Shown in pieces: positions 28,322-35,426 of a DNA stretch of 64,000 bases (positions are counted from its first letter, which is position 1; each line of letters begins with the position of its first letter). Under the pieces are notes generated by a model. That model did no database searches, was not told where the DNA came from, and worked only from the letters and a program-made list of their open reading frames with translations. This stretch comes from an uncultured Eubacteriales bacterium (GTDB taxonomy: Bacteria > Bacillota > Clostridia > Oscillospirales > Acutalibacteraceae): NCBI GenBank assembly GCA_934728355.1, contig CAKVEA010000005.1, forward strand, positions 1 to 64,000, given 5' to 3'. Position numbers and translations under genes: made by a program.

Positions 28322-30253
28322 ATGGTAAAAGTTGATTTAAAGAACGGCTTAGTAAAGGAAGTGATAGCCGGCACTACCCTTTTTGAAGTTGCTAAGGGAT
28401 TAGGAAGTTCAGAATTTCCTATTTGTGCGGCAAAAGTAAATGGAACACTTAGAGACTTAAGCGACACAATCAATGAGGATTGTAAAGTTGAGTTTTTAGA
28501 CTTTAATTCACCGGAAGGTAGGAAAGTCTATCGTCATACTTCTGCGCATATTTTAGCTCAAGCAGTAAAAAGAATATTTCCTAATGCTAAATTGGGAATA
28601 GGTCCCGCAATCGACGAAGGGTTTTATTATGATTTCGATATTGAAGAATCTTTATCAAATGAGGATATAGCCAAAATCGAAAAAGAAATGAAAAAAATTA
28701 TAAAAGAAAATCTTAAAATCGAAAAGTTTGAACTTTCATCGTCTGAAGCTCAAAAGTATTTAAGTAATCTTAACGAACCGTATAAAGTAGAACTTTCAAT
28801 TGACCGTTCAGATGCAAATTCCATAATATTCAGAAAACAAGGTGAATTTGTAGATATGTGTTGTGGAGTGCATCTTTGTTCAACCGGAATGGTAGGAGCT
28901 ATTAAGATAACAAGCATAACGGGTGCATATTGGAAAGGCGATTCTAAAAATAAAATGTTTAAACGCATTTACGGTACTTCATTCCCGAATAAAAAAATGC
29001 TTGAAGATTATGTCAAATCAGTTGAAGAGGCAAAAAAGAGAGACCACAATAAAATTGGTCGTGAACTTGGATTTTTCTCAACAGTTGACTATATTGGTCA
29101 AGGACTTCCAATTTTACTTCCTAAGGGTGCAAGAGTAGTTCAGCTTTTACAAAGGTTTGTTGAGGACGAAGAAGAAAAAAGAGGATATCTTTTAACTAAA
29201 ACTCCTCTTTTAGCAAAAAGTGATTTATATAAAATTTCAGGTCACTGGTATCATTATAAAGAAAATATGTTTATTTTAGGTGACGAATCAAAAGATGATG
29301 AAGTTTTTGCTTTAAGACCAATGACATGCCCTTTCCAATTTCAGGCTTTTTTAAACAAAGGTAGAAGCTATCGGGATTTACCTATGAGACTTAATGAAAC
29401 TTCAACACTTTTCAGAAATGAGTCAAGCGGTGAGATGCATGGTCTTATAAGAGTACGTCAGTTTACTATTTCCGAAGGACACATAGTTTGTACTCCGGAG
29501 CAGCTTACCTCGGAATTTGAAGGATGTGTTGATCTTGCCAGATTCATGCTTAAGTCTTTACATCTTGAAAATGATGTAACATATCGTTTTTCAAAATGGG
29601 ATGAAAACAATAAAGATAAATATATAGGCGATGCTTCAGAATGGGAAAATGTTCAAAATAAAATGCGTAATATTTTAGATGATATGAATATTTCTTATGT
29701 GGAAGCAGATGGAGAGGCAGCATTTTACGGTCCTAAGCTTGATATTCAGTTCAAAAATGTTCATGGTAAAGAAGATACTTTAGTAACTGTTCAAATAGAT
29801 TTTCAGTTAGCTAAAAAGTTTAATATGGAGTATGTTGACAAAGATGGAACGAAGAAAACTCCTTATATTGTTCATAGAACTTCTTTAGGATGTTATGAAC
29901 GTACACTTGCCTTATTAATAGAGAAATATGCGGGTGCTTTACCCCTTTGGATTTCTCCGGAGCAAATTAAAATCCTTCCTATAAGTGAAGAATTTCATGA
30001 CTATGCTTACAAATTGAAAGAAGAAATAAGTAAGGTTGCAAAAAGGACTTCAGTTGATTCTAGAAACGAAAAAATAGGATATAAAATAAGAGAAGCACAA
30101 CTTAACAAAGTTCCGTATATGATTATTTTGGGAGCTAAAGAAGTTGAGACTGATATGATTTCGGTTAGAAGTCGTTCTGAAGGTGATTTAGGCTCAATGA
30201 AAGTTTCTGAATTTTTAGAGAGAATAAAGAAGGAAATAGACGAAAAAATTTAA
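28322..30253 (+). CDS. thrS: Threonyl-tRNA synthetase
   Basis: 643 residues, full length. It has an N-terminal TGS domain, then an editing domain with HTSAHILAQAV (HxxxH) and CCGVHLCSTG. The class II catalytic core has motif 2 (ETSTLFRNESSGEMHGLIRVRQFT), the zinc cysteine in RPMTCPFQFQ, and motif 3 GCYERTLALLIE. A C-terminal anticodon-binding domain follows. GGAAAGGG precedes the ATG. Confidence 0.97.
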   Translation: MVKVDLKNGLVKEVIAGTTLFEVAKGLGSSEFPICAAKVNGTLRDLSDTINEDCKVEFLDFNSPEGRKVYRHTSAHILAQAVKRIFPNAKLGIGPAIDEGFYYDFDIEESLSNEDIAKIEKEMKKIIKENLKIEKFELSSSEAQKYLSNLNEPYKVELSIDRSDANSIIFRKQGEFVDMCCGVHLCSTGMVGAIKITSITGAYWKGDSKNKMFKRIYGTSFPNKKMLEDYVKSVEEAKKRDHNKIGRELGFFSTVDYIGQGLPILLPKGARVVQLLQRFVEDEEEKRGYLLTKTPLLAKSDLYKISGHWYHYKENMFILGDESKDDEVFALRPMTCPFQFQAFLNKGRSYRDLPMRLNETSTLFRNESSGEMHGLIRVRQFTISEGHIVCTPEQLTSEFEGCVDLARFMLKSLHLENDVTYRFSKWDENNKDKYIGDASEWENVQNKMRNILDDMNISYVEADGEAAFYGPKLDIQFKNVHGKEDTLVTVQIDFQLAKKFNMEYVDKDGTKKTPYIVHRTSLGCYERTLALLIEKYAGALPLWISPEQIKILPISEEFHDYAYKLKEEISKVAKRTSVDSRNEKIGYKIREAQLNKVPYMIILGAKEVETDMISVRSRSEGDLGSMKVSEFLERIKKEIDEKI

Positions 30254-30344
30254 TATTTTGTCCCTAAGCATTGATTTGGGTTCTAGACCTTACGGCTAGA
30301 ATCTAAATTTATATTTGTATTTATGAGAGTAGGTTAAATGTTTT

Positions 30345-31019
30345 ATGATATGTATTGCGATTGATGGCCCTGCAGGATCAGGAAAAAGTACAGTTTCTAA
30401 ACTTGTTGCGAATCGTTTGGGATTTGTAAGTATAGATACAGGTGCACTGTACAGAGCGGTTGCTTATTATTTTAAAATTCATGAAATTGATTATAATTCA
30501 GAAGAAGAAATAAAAAATCAATTAGGTAATATAAATTTGAGTGTAGAAAATTCAATAGGTGAATTCAAAGTATTTTTAAATGGCGAAGATATTAATTCAA
30601 AAATTCGTTCTCAAGATATTACATATATTTCTTCAAGAATTTCTAAATTTAAATCTGTGCGTGACTTTTTGCTCAGTATGCAAAGGAATCTTGCTAAGAA
30701 AAACAATTGTGTTATGGATGGTAGAGATATAGGTACAGTCGTTATGCCTAATGCTTCTGTTAAAATATTTTTAACTGCTTCTTTGGAAGTAAGAGCTATG
30801 CGAAGATTTTATCAAATGAATAAGTCGGTAAAGTATGAAAACGTACTTGAAAATTTAAAAAAACGTGATTACGAAGATGTTCATAGAAAAAATTCTCCTT
30901 TATTGAAAGCATCAGATGCTTTTGTTTGCGATAACTCGGAGTATACACTTGAGGAAACTATAAATAAAATCTGTGAAATAATTAAAGAGAGTTTAAAAAA
31001 TGAACAAATCACTTTATAA
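30345..31019 (+). CDS. cmk: Cytidylate kinase
   Basis: 224 residues. It phosphorylates CMP and dCMP. AIDGPAGSGKSTVSK is the P-loop, SIDTGALYRAVAYY and MDGRDIGTVVMPNASVKIFLTAS are family motifs, and the LID has RRFYQMNK. The 3' end overlaps plsC by 20 bases. cmk-plsC-ispH is a recurrent clostridial order. Confidence 0.95.
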   Translation: MICIAIDGPAGSGKSTVSKLVANRLGFVSIDTGALYRAVAYYFKIHEIDYNSEEEIKNQLGNINLSVENSIGEFKVFLNGEDINSKIRSQDITYISSRISKFKSVRDFLLSMQRNLAKKNNCVMDGRDIGTVVMPNASVKIFLTASLEVRAMRRFYQMNKSVKYENVLENLKKRDYEDVHRKNSPLLKASDAFVCDNSEYTLEETINKICEIIKESLKNEQITL

Positions 31020-31602
31020 ATTTTGTGTGAATTTGATCAAGCCATTTGTAAATATTTTTTTCCCTTATGAAGTAAAAGGACGTGAAAATTTAAAATGTAT
31101 TTCTGAAGGCTATATTATTTGTTCTAATCACCTTTCTAATTTAGATCCGATTTTTTTGGCAATTATTCATCCTAAACCAATAAACTTTATGGCTAAAGAA
31201 GAACTTTTTAAAAATAAATTTATTGGCAAATTTTTTAAAATGGTAGGGGTATTTCCTGTCAAAAGAGGAAAAGGCGATATAAACGCGATAAATTATGCTC
31301 TTGAAATTCCAAAATCAGGAGGAATTTTAGGAATATTCTTGGAAGGAACAAGGTCTAAAACAGGAGAATTTTTAAGACCTCGTTCAGGAGCAGCTTTAAT
31401 TGCAGGAAAAGCAAATTCTAAAGTTTTACCGGTCTGCATAACCGGAAGTTCTGAAGATAATAAAATACGTATTTTTAGAAAAACTTTAATTTCATATGGA
31501 GTACCTATAGATCAAGAAGAAATAAAAATTGAAAGTCGTTTGGAGTTAAAAGACTCTACAAATCTAATAATGGAGAATATTAAAAAATTAAGGGGAATAT
31601 AA
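31000..31602 (+). CDS. plsC: 1-acyl-sn-glycerol-3-phosphate acyltransferase
   Basis: 200 residues. The acyltransferase box NHLSNLD (NHxxxxD), the glycerophosphate-binding FLEGTRSKTGEF and a VGVFPVKRGKG segment are all present. A hydrophobic N-terminus associates it with the membrane. It converts lysophosphatidate to phosphatidate. ATG with GAGAG upstream inside cmk; ispH starts two bases after its stop. Confidence 0.93.
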   Translation: MNKSLYKFCVNLIKPFVNIFFPYEVKGRENLKCISEGYIICSNHLSNLDPIFLAIIHPKPINFMAKEELFKNKFIGKFFKMVGVFPVKRGKGDINAINYALEIPKSGGILGIFLEGTRSKTGEFLRPRSGAALIAGKANSKVLPVCITGSSEDNKIRIFRKTLISYGVPIDQEEIKIESRLELKDSTNLIMENIKKLRGI

Positions 31603-31604
31603 AA

Positions 31605-32468
31605 TTGGATATTAATGTTGCAAAAAATTCAGGTTTTTGTTTTGGTGTTAAACGTGCTATAGAGACTGTTGAAAATTTGGTAAACAAAGGGTTTAAAGTA
31701 TGTACTTTGGGAGATATAATAAATAATTCTCAGGTGGTTGATAAGTTAAAAAGCCAAGGAGTCAGAGTTATTTCTTCTTTGAAAGATTTAAAACCAAACG
31801 AAATACTGGTCGTAAGGTCTCACGGAGTAACGAAAGACATTACAGAAGATATAAAATTACTGAAAATCAAATGTGTTGATGCAACTTGTCCATTTGTAAA
31901 AAAAATACATAATGTAGTTGAAAGAAATTCAGAAAATAAAAAATTTTTACTTATTGCAGGAAAAGCTTCTCACCCGGAAGTTGTAGGAATACGTAGCTAC
32001 TTCTCGGGGAGGAGCTATGTTTTTTCTGATTTAGAAGATTTAAAAAAAATTTTAAAACAAGATGATTTTAACGGAAATGGCTTTGTAGTATCTCAAACTA
32101 CATTTTCATCAAAAAAATGGGAAAATTGCATAAATTTTATAAAAAAACACTTTACAAACATAGCAATATATGATACTATCTGCAATGTAACCAGTTTACG
32201 ACAAGAAGAATCAGAAAAATTATCTAAAGTATCTGATTTGATTATAATTGTCGGTGGTTACATGAGTTCAAATACTAATAAACTAAAAGAAATTTGTTCA
32301 CAAAATACAAATGTTATTCATGTTGAAAATGAAAAATATTTGTCAACTTATAATTTTAAAAATTTCAATAGGATTTCAATCACTGCTGGTGCTTCTACTC
32401 CTGTTGAAACTATATTTGAAGTTAAAAATGAAATTATACGTTTATTAGATGTGAATTCAACTTATTAA
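31605..32468 (+). CDS. ispH: 4-hydroxy-3-methylbut-2-enyl diphosphate reductase
   Basis: 287 residues. The last step of the MEP isoprenoid route, using a [4Fe-4S] cluster. The three cluster cysteines are in NSGFCFGVKRAI (about residue 12), DATCPFVKKI (about 95) and YDTICNVTSLRQ (about 192). TTG start with AAGGGGAA upstream. In many Clostridia ispH is fused to or followed by rpsA; here it is followed 43 bases later by the small peptide genes. Confidence 0.95.
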   Translation: MDINVAKNSGFCFGVKRAIETVENLVNKGFKVCTLGDIINNSQVVDKLKSQGVRVISSLKDLKPNEILVVRSHGVTKDITEDIKLLKIKCVDATCPFVKKIHNVVERNSENKKFLLIAGKASHPEVVGIRSYFSGRSYVFSDLEDLKKILKQDDFNGNGFVVSQTTFSSKKWENCINFIKKHFTNIAIYDTICNVTSLRQEESEKLSKVSDLIIIVGGYMSSNTNKLKEICSQNTNVIHVENEKYLSTYNFKNFNRISITAGASTPVETIFEVKNEIIRLLDVNSTY

Positions 32469-32511
32469 ATAGGTTTAAAATTAAAAATTATTTTTATAGG
32501 AGGAACAGCAA

Positions 32512-32736
32512 ATGAATGAAAACAAAAAAGAATTAAACGACAATGAAGTAGAAAAAGTTTCCGGAGGAATAAATAACAACCAACAATTTATAAAAATTAA
32601 GGGTTTTAAACCACAAAGAACGCATTTAGCATATGGAGGACCAGACCCAAGAAAGTTTGATAAAATTTTAAAAATAATAAAAAAAGAGCAAAACAAGGAT
32701 AAAGAAGAACCTGAAAAAGGAAAATTATCAGAATAG
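32512..32736 (+). CDS. YGGP-motif precursor peptide 1
   Basis: 74 residues with ATAGGAGGAAC before the ATG. The leader MNENKKELNDNEVEKVSGG ends in a double glycine like bacteriocin and RiPP leaders. The core has KxKGFKPQRTHLAYGGPDP, then a Lys/Glu-rich helical tail (KIIKKEQNKDKEEPEKGKLSE). The tail is almost the same as in peptide 9. First of ten small ORFs leading to the radical SAM gene. Function unknown; likely substrate of that enzyme (inference). Confidence 0.75.
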   Translation: MNENKKELNDNEVEKVSGGINNNQQFIKIKGFKPQRTHLAYGGPDPRKFDKILKIIKKEQNKDKEEPEKGKLSE

Positions 32737-32756
32737 CTAAGAAAGAAGGAACCAAA

Positions 32757-32969
32757 ATGAATAAAAAAGAATTAAACGACAATGAGGTAGAAAATGTTTC
32801 CGGGGGAATAAATAACAGACTGAAAATTAGAAAAATTTGGAATTATAAACCGAAAATGCTTATGTCATATGGCGGTCCGAAATGTTTTGACAAGAAAATT
32901 GAAATAAGTACAAAAAAAGATGAAGAAAACTCTAAAGATGAAACTAAAACAGGAGAATTAGATTTGTAA
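32757..32969 (+). CDS. YGGP-motif precursor peptide 2
   Basis: 70 residues. Leader MNKKELNDNEVENVSGG, then INNRLKIRKIWNYKPKMLMS, YGGP and a charged tail. It differs from peptide 1 mainly after the leader. AGAAAGAAGGAACC upstream. A weak promoter-like TTGTAA-N16-CATAAT follows at 32964-32991, ahead of the next ORF. Confidence 0.72.
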   Translation: MNKKELNDNEVENVSGGINNRLKIRKIWNYKPKMLMSYGGPKCFDKKIEISTKKDEENSKDETKTGELDL

Positions 32970-33036
32970 GAGAATAAAAAATAAGCATAATAGTGTATCA
33001 ATTAAGAAATCCTATAAATAAAGAGGAGGGAATTTT

Positions 33037-33357
33037 ATGAAAGAAAGTAAAATGTTAAGTAGTAATGAGGTGAAAAAAGTTTCCGCAGGAGTGGGAGAAA
33101 CCAATCTTCACAAGATGCATTATGGAAAACTTTCGAGTTTTATTAAAAAAATGAAGGACAGAAATAAAAGAATAAAAAGTAGGTTTATAAGCAATAATAC
33201 CAAACCTTTGAATATGGATGAAATGGGAGAGATTTCTGGTGGTGCAAATCACGAAAGTAGGTCCGAAATTTTTAGAAAGTTAAGAAATCCTTTCGTAAAT
33301 ATTTCTGCTCCTACAAAAATTTGCGGAAAACCAATTCCGAATGAGGAAGATAATTAA
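33037..33357 (+). CDS. Diverged leader peptide 3 with two leader-like motifs
   Basis: 106 residues, AGAGGAGGG upstream. It has an N-terminal LSSNEVKKVSAG (Ala instead of the first Gly) and a second leader-like LNMDEMGEISGG near residue 68. Neither segment is followed by YGGP; the first has HKMHYGKL, the second IFRKLRNPFVNISAP and one Cys. It is related to the others by leader only and may be a decoy, a partner peptide or a worn copy. Confidence 0.6.
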   Translation: MKESKMLSSNEVKKVSAGVGETNLHKMHYGKLSSFIKKMKDRNKRIKSRFISNNTKPLNMDEMGEISGGANHESRSEIFRKLRNPFVNISAPTKICGKPIPNEEDN

Positions 33358-33440
33358 AGTAAATCATTCAATATTCTATAGTTATATGTGAAACCCCCAA
33401 TGTCTAAAGATTAATTTAAATTTTTTACAGGAGGTATTTA

Positions 33441-33617
33441 TTGATTATGGAAGTAAGAAACAGAGGAATGAAAAAACTAAATGATGCTGCTCTTGAAGAA
33501 GTCTCCGGAGGACTTGAATTAAAACGACCTCTGAATACTTCTCTTTTAACAGACGATAAAATTAAGAAAGAAAATGAAATACAACTTAAAAAAAAGCATG
33601 AAATCAGTCAAGTTTAA
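33441..33617 (+). CDS. Short leader peptide 4
   Basis: 58 residues from TTG at 33441, which lies six bases after ACAGGAGGT; an ATG at 33447 in the same frame is the alternative. The leader has MKKLNDAALEEVSGG, followed by LELKRPLNTSLLTDDKI and a Lys-rich end. It has the double glycine but no YGGP motif. Confidence 0.6.
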   Translation: MIMEVRNRGMKKLNDAALEEVSGGLELKRPLNTSLLTDDKIKKENEIQLKKKHEISQV

Positions 33618-33635
33618 AATGAAAGGGTGTTTTAA

Positions 33636-34079
33636 ATGAATAAAGATAAAAAAGAATTAAATAACAACGAAGTGAAAAAAGTTTCCGGAGGAAATTGTAA
33701 AAAACATACGTATGACGAATTGAGACCATGGGGTACGCATCCTCTTATGAAATATGGCGGACCATTGCTTTTCAAAAAGAAATGGGCACATGAGCAAAGA
33801 GAAAAAGGTGTTAAAATAGCAGAAAATTTGAAAAAAATGCATGAAGATCTTATGGATGGAAAATTTGGAAGTAAAAAAGAATTAAGTAACAATGAAGTAG
33901 AAAACGTTTCCGGTGGAACAAATAACGAACAACAATTTGCGAAAGGTTTTGACCCAAATAATATTGACAAAGGATTTCTTCATATGGCATATGGCGGACC
34001 AAACCCAAGAAGAAGATTTGAGAAAATTTTAGAAAAAATTAAAAAAGAACAAAATAAAGAAAAAAATGAAATCGATTAA
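33636..34079 (+). CDS. Fused double precursor, two leaders and two YGGP cores (peptide 5)
   Basis: 147 residues. Unit A: leader KKELNNNEVKKVSGG, core NCKKHTYDELRPWGTHPLMK, YGGP, then a helical WAHEQREKGVKIAENLKKMH region. Unit B begins at about residue 79 with KKELSNNEVENVSGG, then FLHMAYGGPNPRRRFEKIL and a KEQNKEK tail. So one ORF carries two complete precursors in frame. The equivalent pair downstream is split into two overlapping ORFs. A 66-bp block at 33795-33860 is identical to 34321-34386. Confidence 0.72.
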   Translation: MNKDKKELNNNEVKKVSGGNCKKHTYDELRPWGTHPLMKYGGPLLFKKKWAHEQREKGVKIAENLKKMHEDLMDGKFGSKKELSNNEVENVSGGTNNEQQFAKGFDPNNIDKGFLHMAYGGPNPRRRFEKILEKIKKEQNKEKNEID

Positions 34080-34116
34080 AGAAAATTACCGAAAAAATAA
34101 GAAAGAAGGAATTAAA

Positions 34117-34413
34117 ATGAATAAAAAAGAATTAAACAACAATGAAATAGAAAAAGTTTCCGGAGGAAATGGTGAAAAAGATAAATGTAATAAATTAAAG
34201 CCATGGGGTGATCATCCTGTTATGATGTATGGTGGGATAAAACCATATGATGATAAACTACCATTTGATATAACATATGAAAACAAACCATTATTTTTCA
34301 AAAAGAAATGGGTACATGAACAAAGAGAAAAAGGTGTTAAAATAGCAGAAAATTTGAAAAAAATGCATGAAGATCTTATGGATGGAGAGTTTGGAAGTGA
34401 AAAAGATAAATAA
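34117..34413 (+). CDS. YGGP-type precursor peptide 6
   Basis: 98 residues from the ATG at 34117 (GAAAGAAGGAATT upstream); an upstream in-frame ATG at 34066 has no binding site. Leader MNKKELNNNEIEKVSGG, core NKLKPWGDHPVMMYGGIKP with Ile in place of Pro, then the same WVHEQREKGVKIAENLKKMH helix as unit A of peptide 5. Its 3' end overlaps the next ORF in another frame. Confidence 0.7.
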   Translation: MNKKELNNNEIEKVSGGNGEKDKCNKLKPWGDHPVMMYGGIKPYDDKLPFDITYENKPLFFKKKWVHEQREKGVKIAENLKKMHEDLMDGEFGSEKDK

Positions 34414-34597
34414 CAAAAAAGAACTAAACGAAAATGAAATAAAGAAAATTTCCGGTGGATTAAAATCCGATATGAGTATAAAAACTATAACAAAACATTA
34501 TCATAATTTTTTACACTTAAAACCTCCGGTAACTACTGTTATTGTAAAGTACGGCGGTCCAAGTCCTAATTCAAAAGCAAATGAAGAAAATAAATAA
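34397..34597 (+). CDS. YGGP-motif precursor peptide 7, overlapping start
   Basis: About 66 residues if started at GTG 34397, seven bases after GGAGAG; an ATG at 34367 in frame would add ten residues. Leader KKELNENEIKKISGG, then a His-containing KTITKHYHNFLHLKPP segment, VKYGGPSP and a short tail. It overlaps peptide 6 by 17 bases in a different frame. That layout corresponds to the second half of fused peptide 5 after a frame change. Confidence 0.65.
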   Translation: MKKINNKKELNENEIKKISGGLKSDMSIKTITKHYHNFLHLKPPVTTVIVKYGGPSPNSKANEENK

Positions 34598-34626
34598 AAA
34601 CCGGAGGTTTCAGTGCCAAAGAATTA

Positions 34627-34650
34627 AAAACTTTTAAATTTAAAAGTTTT
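34627..34650. repeat. 24-bp perfect palindrome upstream of peptide 8
   Basis: Bases 34627-34638 are the exact reverse complement of 34639-34650; the half-site is AAAACTTTTAAA. It ends one base before AAGGAGG and the ATG at 34665. It could be an operator, or a stem that sequesters the binding site. It is wholly A/T except one G-C pair per arm, so a weak hairpin. Confidence 0.55.
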
Positions 34651-34664
34651 AAGGAGGTAAAAAT

Positions 34665-34904
34665 ATGGATGACAATAAAAAAGAATTGAATAACAACGAA
34701 GTAGAAAAAGTCTCTGGGGGAACGAATAACCGACCAATAATAAAATTTAAACCTGTAAATCTTATTGATTCTAAAAAAATACATGTATATTATGGTGCTC
34801 CATTTCCTTCTAGACCTATAAGTATAAGTTTAGGAGAGCATATAAGAAAAGATAAAGAAGAACACAACGACAAAATTGAAAAAGAAAAATTACCGAAAGA
34901 ATAA
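34665..34904 (+). CDS. YGAP variant precursor peptide 8
   Basis: 79 residues. Leader MDDNKKELNNNEVEKVSGG, core TNNRPIIKFKPVNLIDSKK, IHVYYGAPFPSRP, then a charged tail ending KEKLPKE. Strong AAGGAGGT site. The leader and first core residues match peptide 9 almost base for base, but the YGGP position reads YGAP. Confidence 0.7.
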   Translation: MDDNKKELNNNEVEKVSGGTNNRPIIKFKPVNLIDSKKIHVYYGAPFPSRPISISLGEHIRKDKEEHNDKIEKEKLPKE

Positions 34905-34920
34905 GAAAGAAGGAATTAAA

Positions 34921-35145
34921 ATGAATAAAAAAGAATTGAATAACAATGAAGTAGAAAAAATCTCTGGGGGAACGAATAACCAACCAATAATAAAATTTAA
35001 ACCAAAAATACATGATGTTGATAAACTACTATATCCTATAATAAATAATGGCCCAGTGCGCCATGAAAAAAAAATTTTAGAAATAATTAAAAAAGAACAG
35101 AACAAAGATAAAGAAAAACCTGAAAAAGGAAAACTGTCAGAATAG
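34921..35145 (+). CDS. Precursor peptide 9 with NGP in place of YGGP
   Basis: 74 residues from ATG 34921 (AGAAAGAAGGAATT upstream). Leader MNKKELNNNEVEKISGG, core TNNQPIIKFKPKIHDVDKLL, then IINNGPVRHEKK and the tail ILEIIKKEQNKDKEKPEKG. The head is that of peptide 8 and the tail that of peptide 1, so it looks like a mosaic. Confidence 0.7.
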   Translation: MNKKELNNNEVEKISGGTNNQPIIKFKPKIHDVDKLLYPIINNGPVRHEKKILEIIKKEQNKDKEKPEKGKLSE

Positions 35146-35164
35146 TAAGAAAGAAGGAATTAAA

Positions 35165-35401
35165 ATGAGTAAAAAAGAATTAAACAACAATGAAATAGAA
35201 AAAGTTTCCGGAGGAAATGGTGGAGAACAAAAAGAAAAATTAACAGAGCCACCAATTCATCTCTTAACTGCTTATGGGGGACCATTTTTTCCAAGAGAAG
35301 TTCGTACTAAAGACGGCAAATATGTAGTAGTACTTGATGAAGAATCATATATAACATTAATTAATAAAGAAAAAAATGAAAATCCAGAAGATAAAAACTA
35401 A
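35165..35401 (+). CDS. YGGP-motif precursor peptide 10
   Basis: 78 residues. Leader MSKKELNNNEIEKVSGG, then NGGEQKEKLTEPPIHLLTA, YGGPFFPREV and a longer tail with a possible beta hairpin (GKYVVVLDEESYITLI). The stop is 25 bases before the radical SAM start; it is the closest precursor to the enzyme. Confidence 0.72.
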   Translation: MSKKELNNNEIEKVSGGNGGEQKEKLTEPPIHLLTAYGGPFFPREVRTKDGKYVVVLDEESYITLINKEKNENPEDKN

Positions 35402-35426
35402 AAATTATTTGAAGGAGAGAAAATTT

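Noticed and set aside
33055..35105. Minus-strand ORFs of 60-110 codons opposite the peptide genes
   Set aside because: They are antisense shadows of the repeated leader DNA, with no binding sites and no independent conservation visible.
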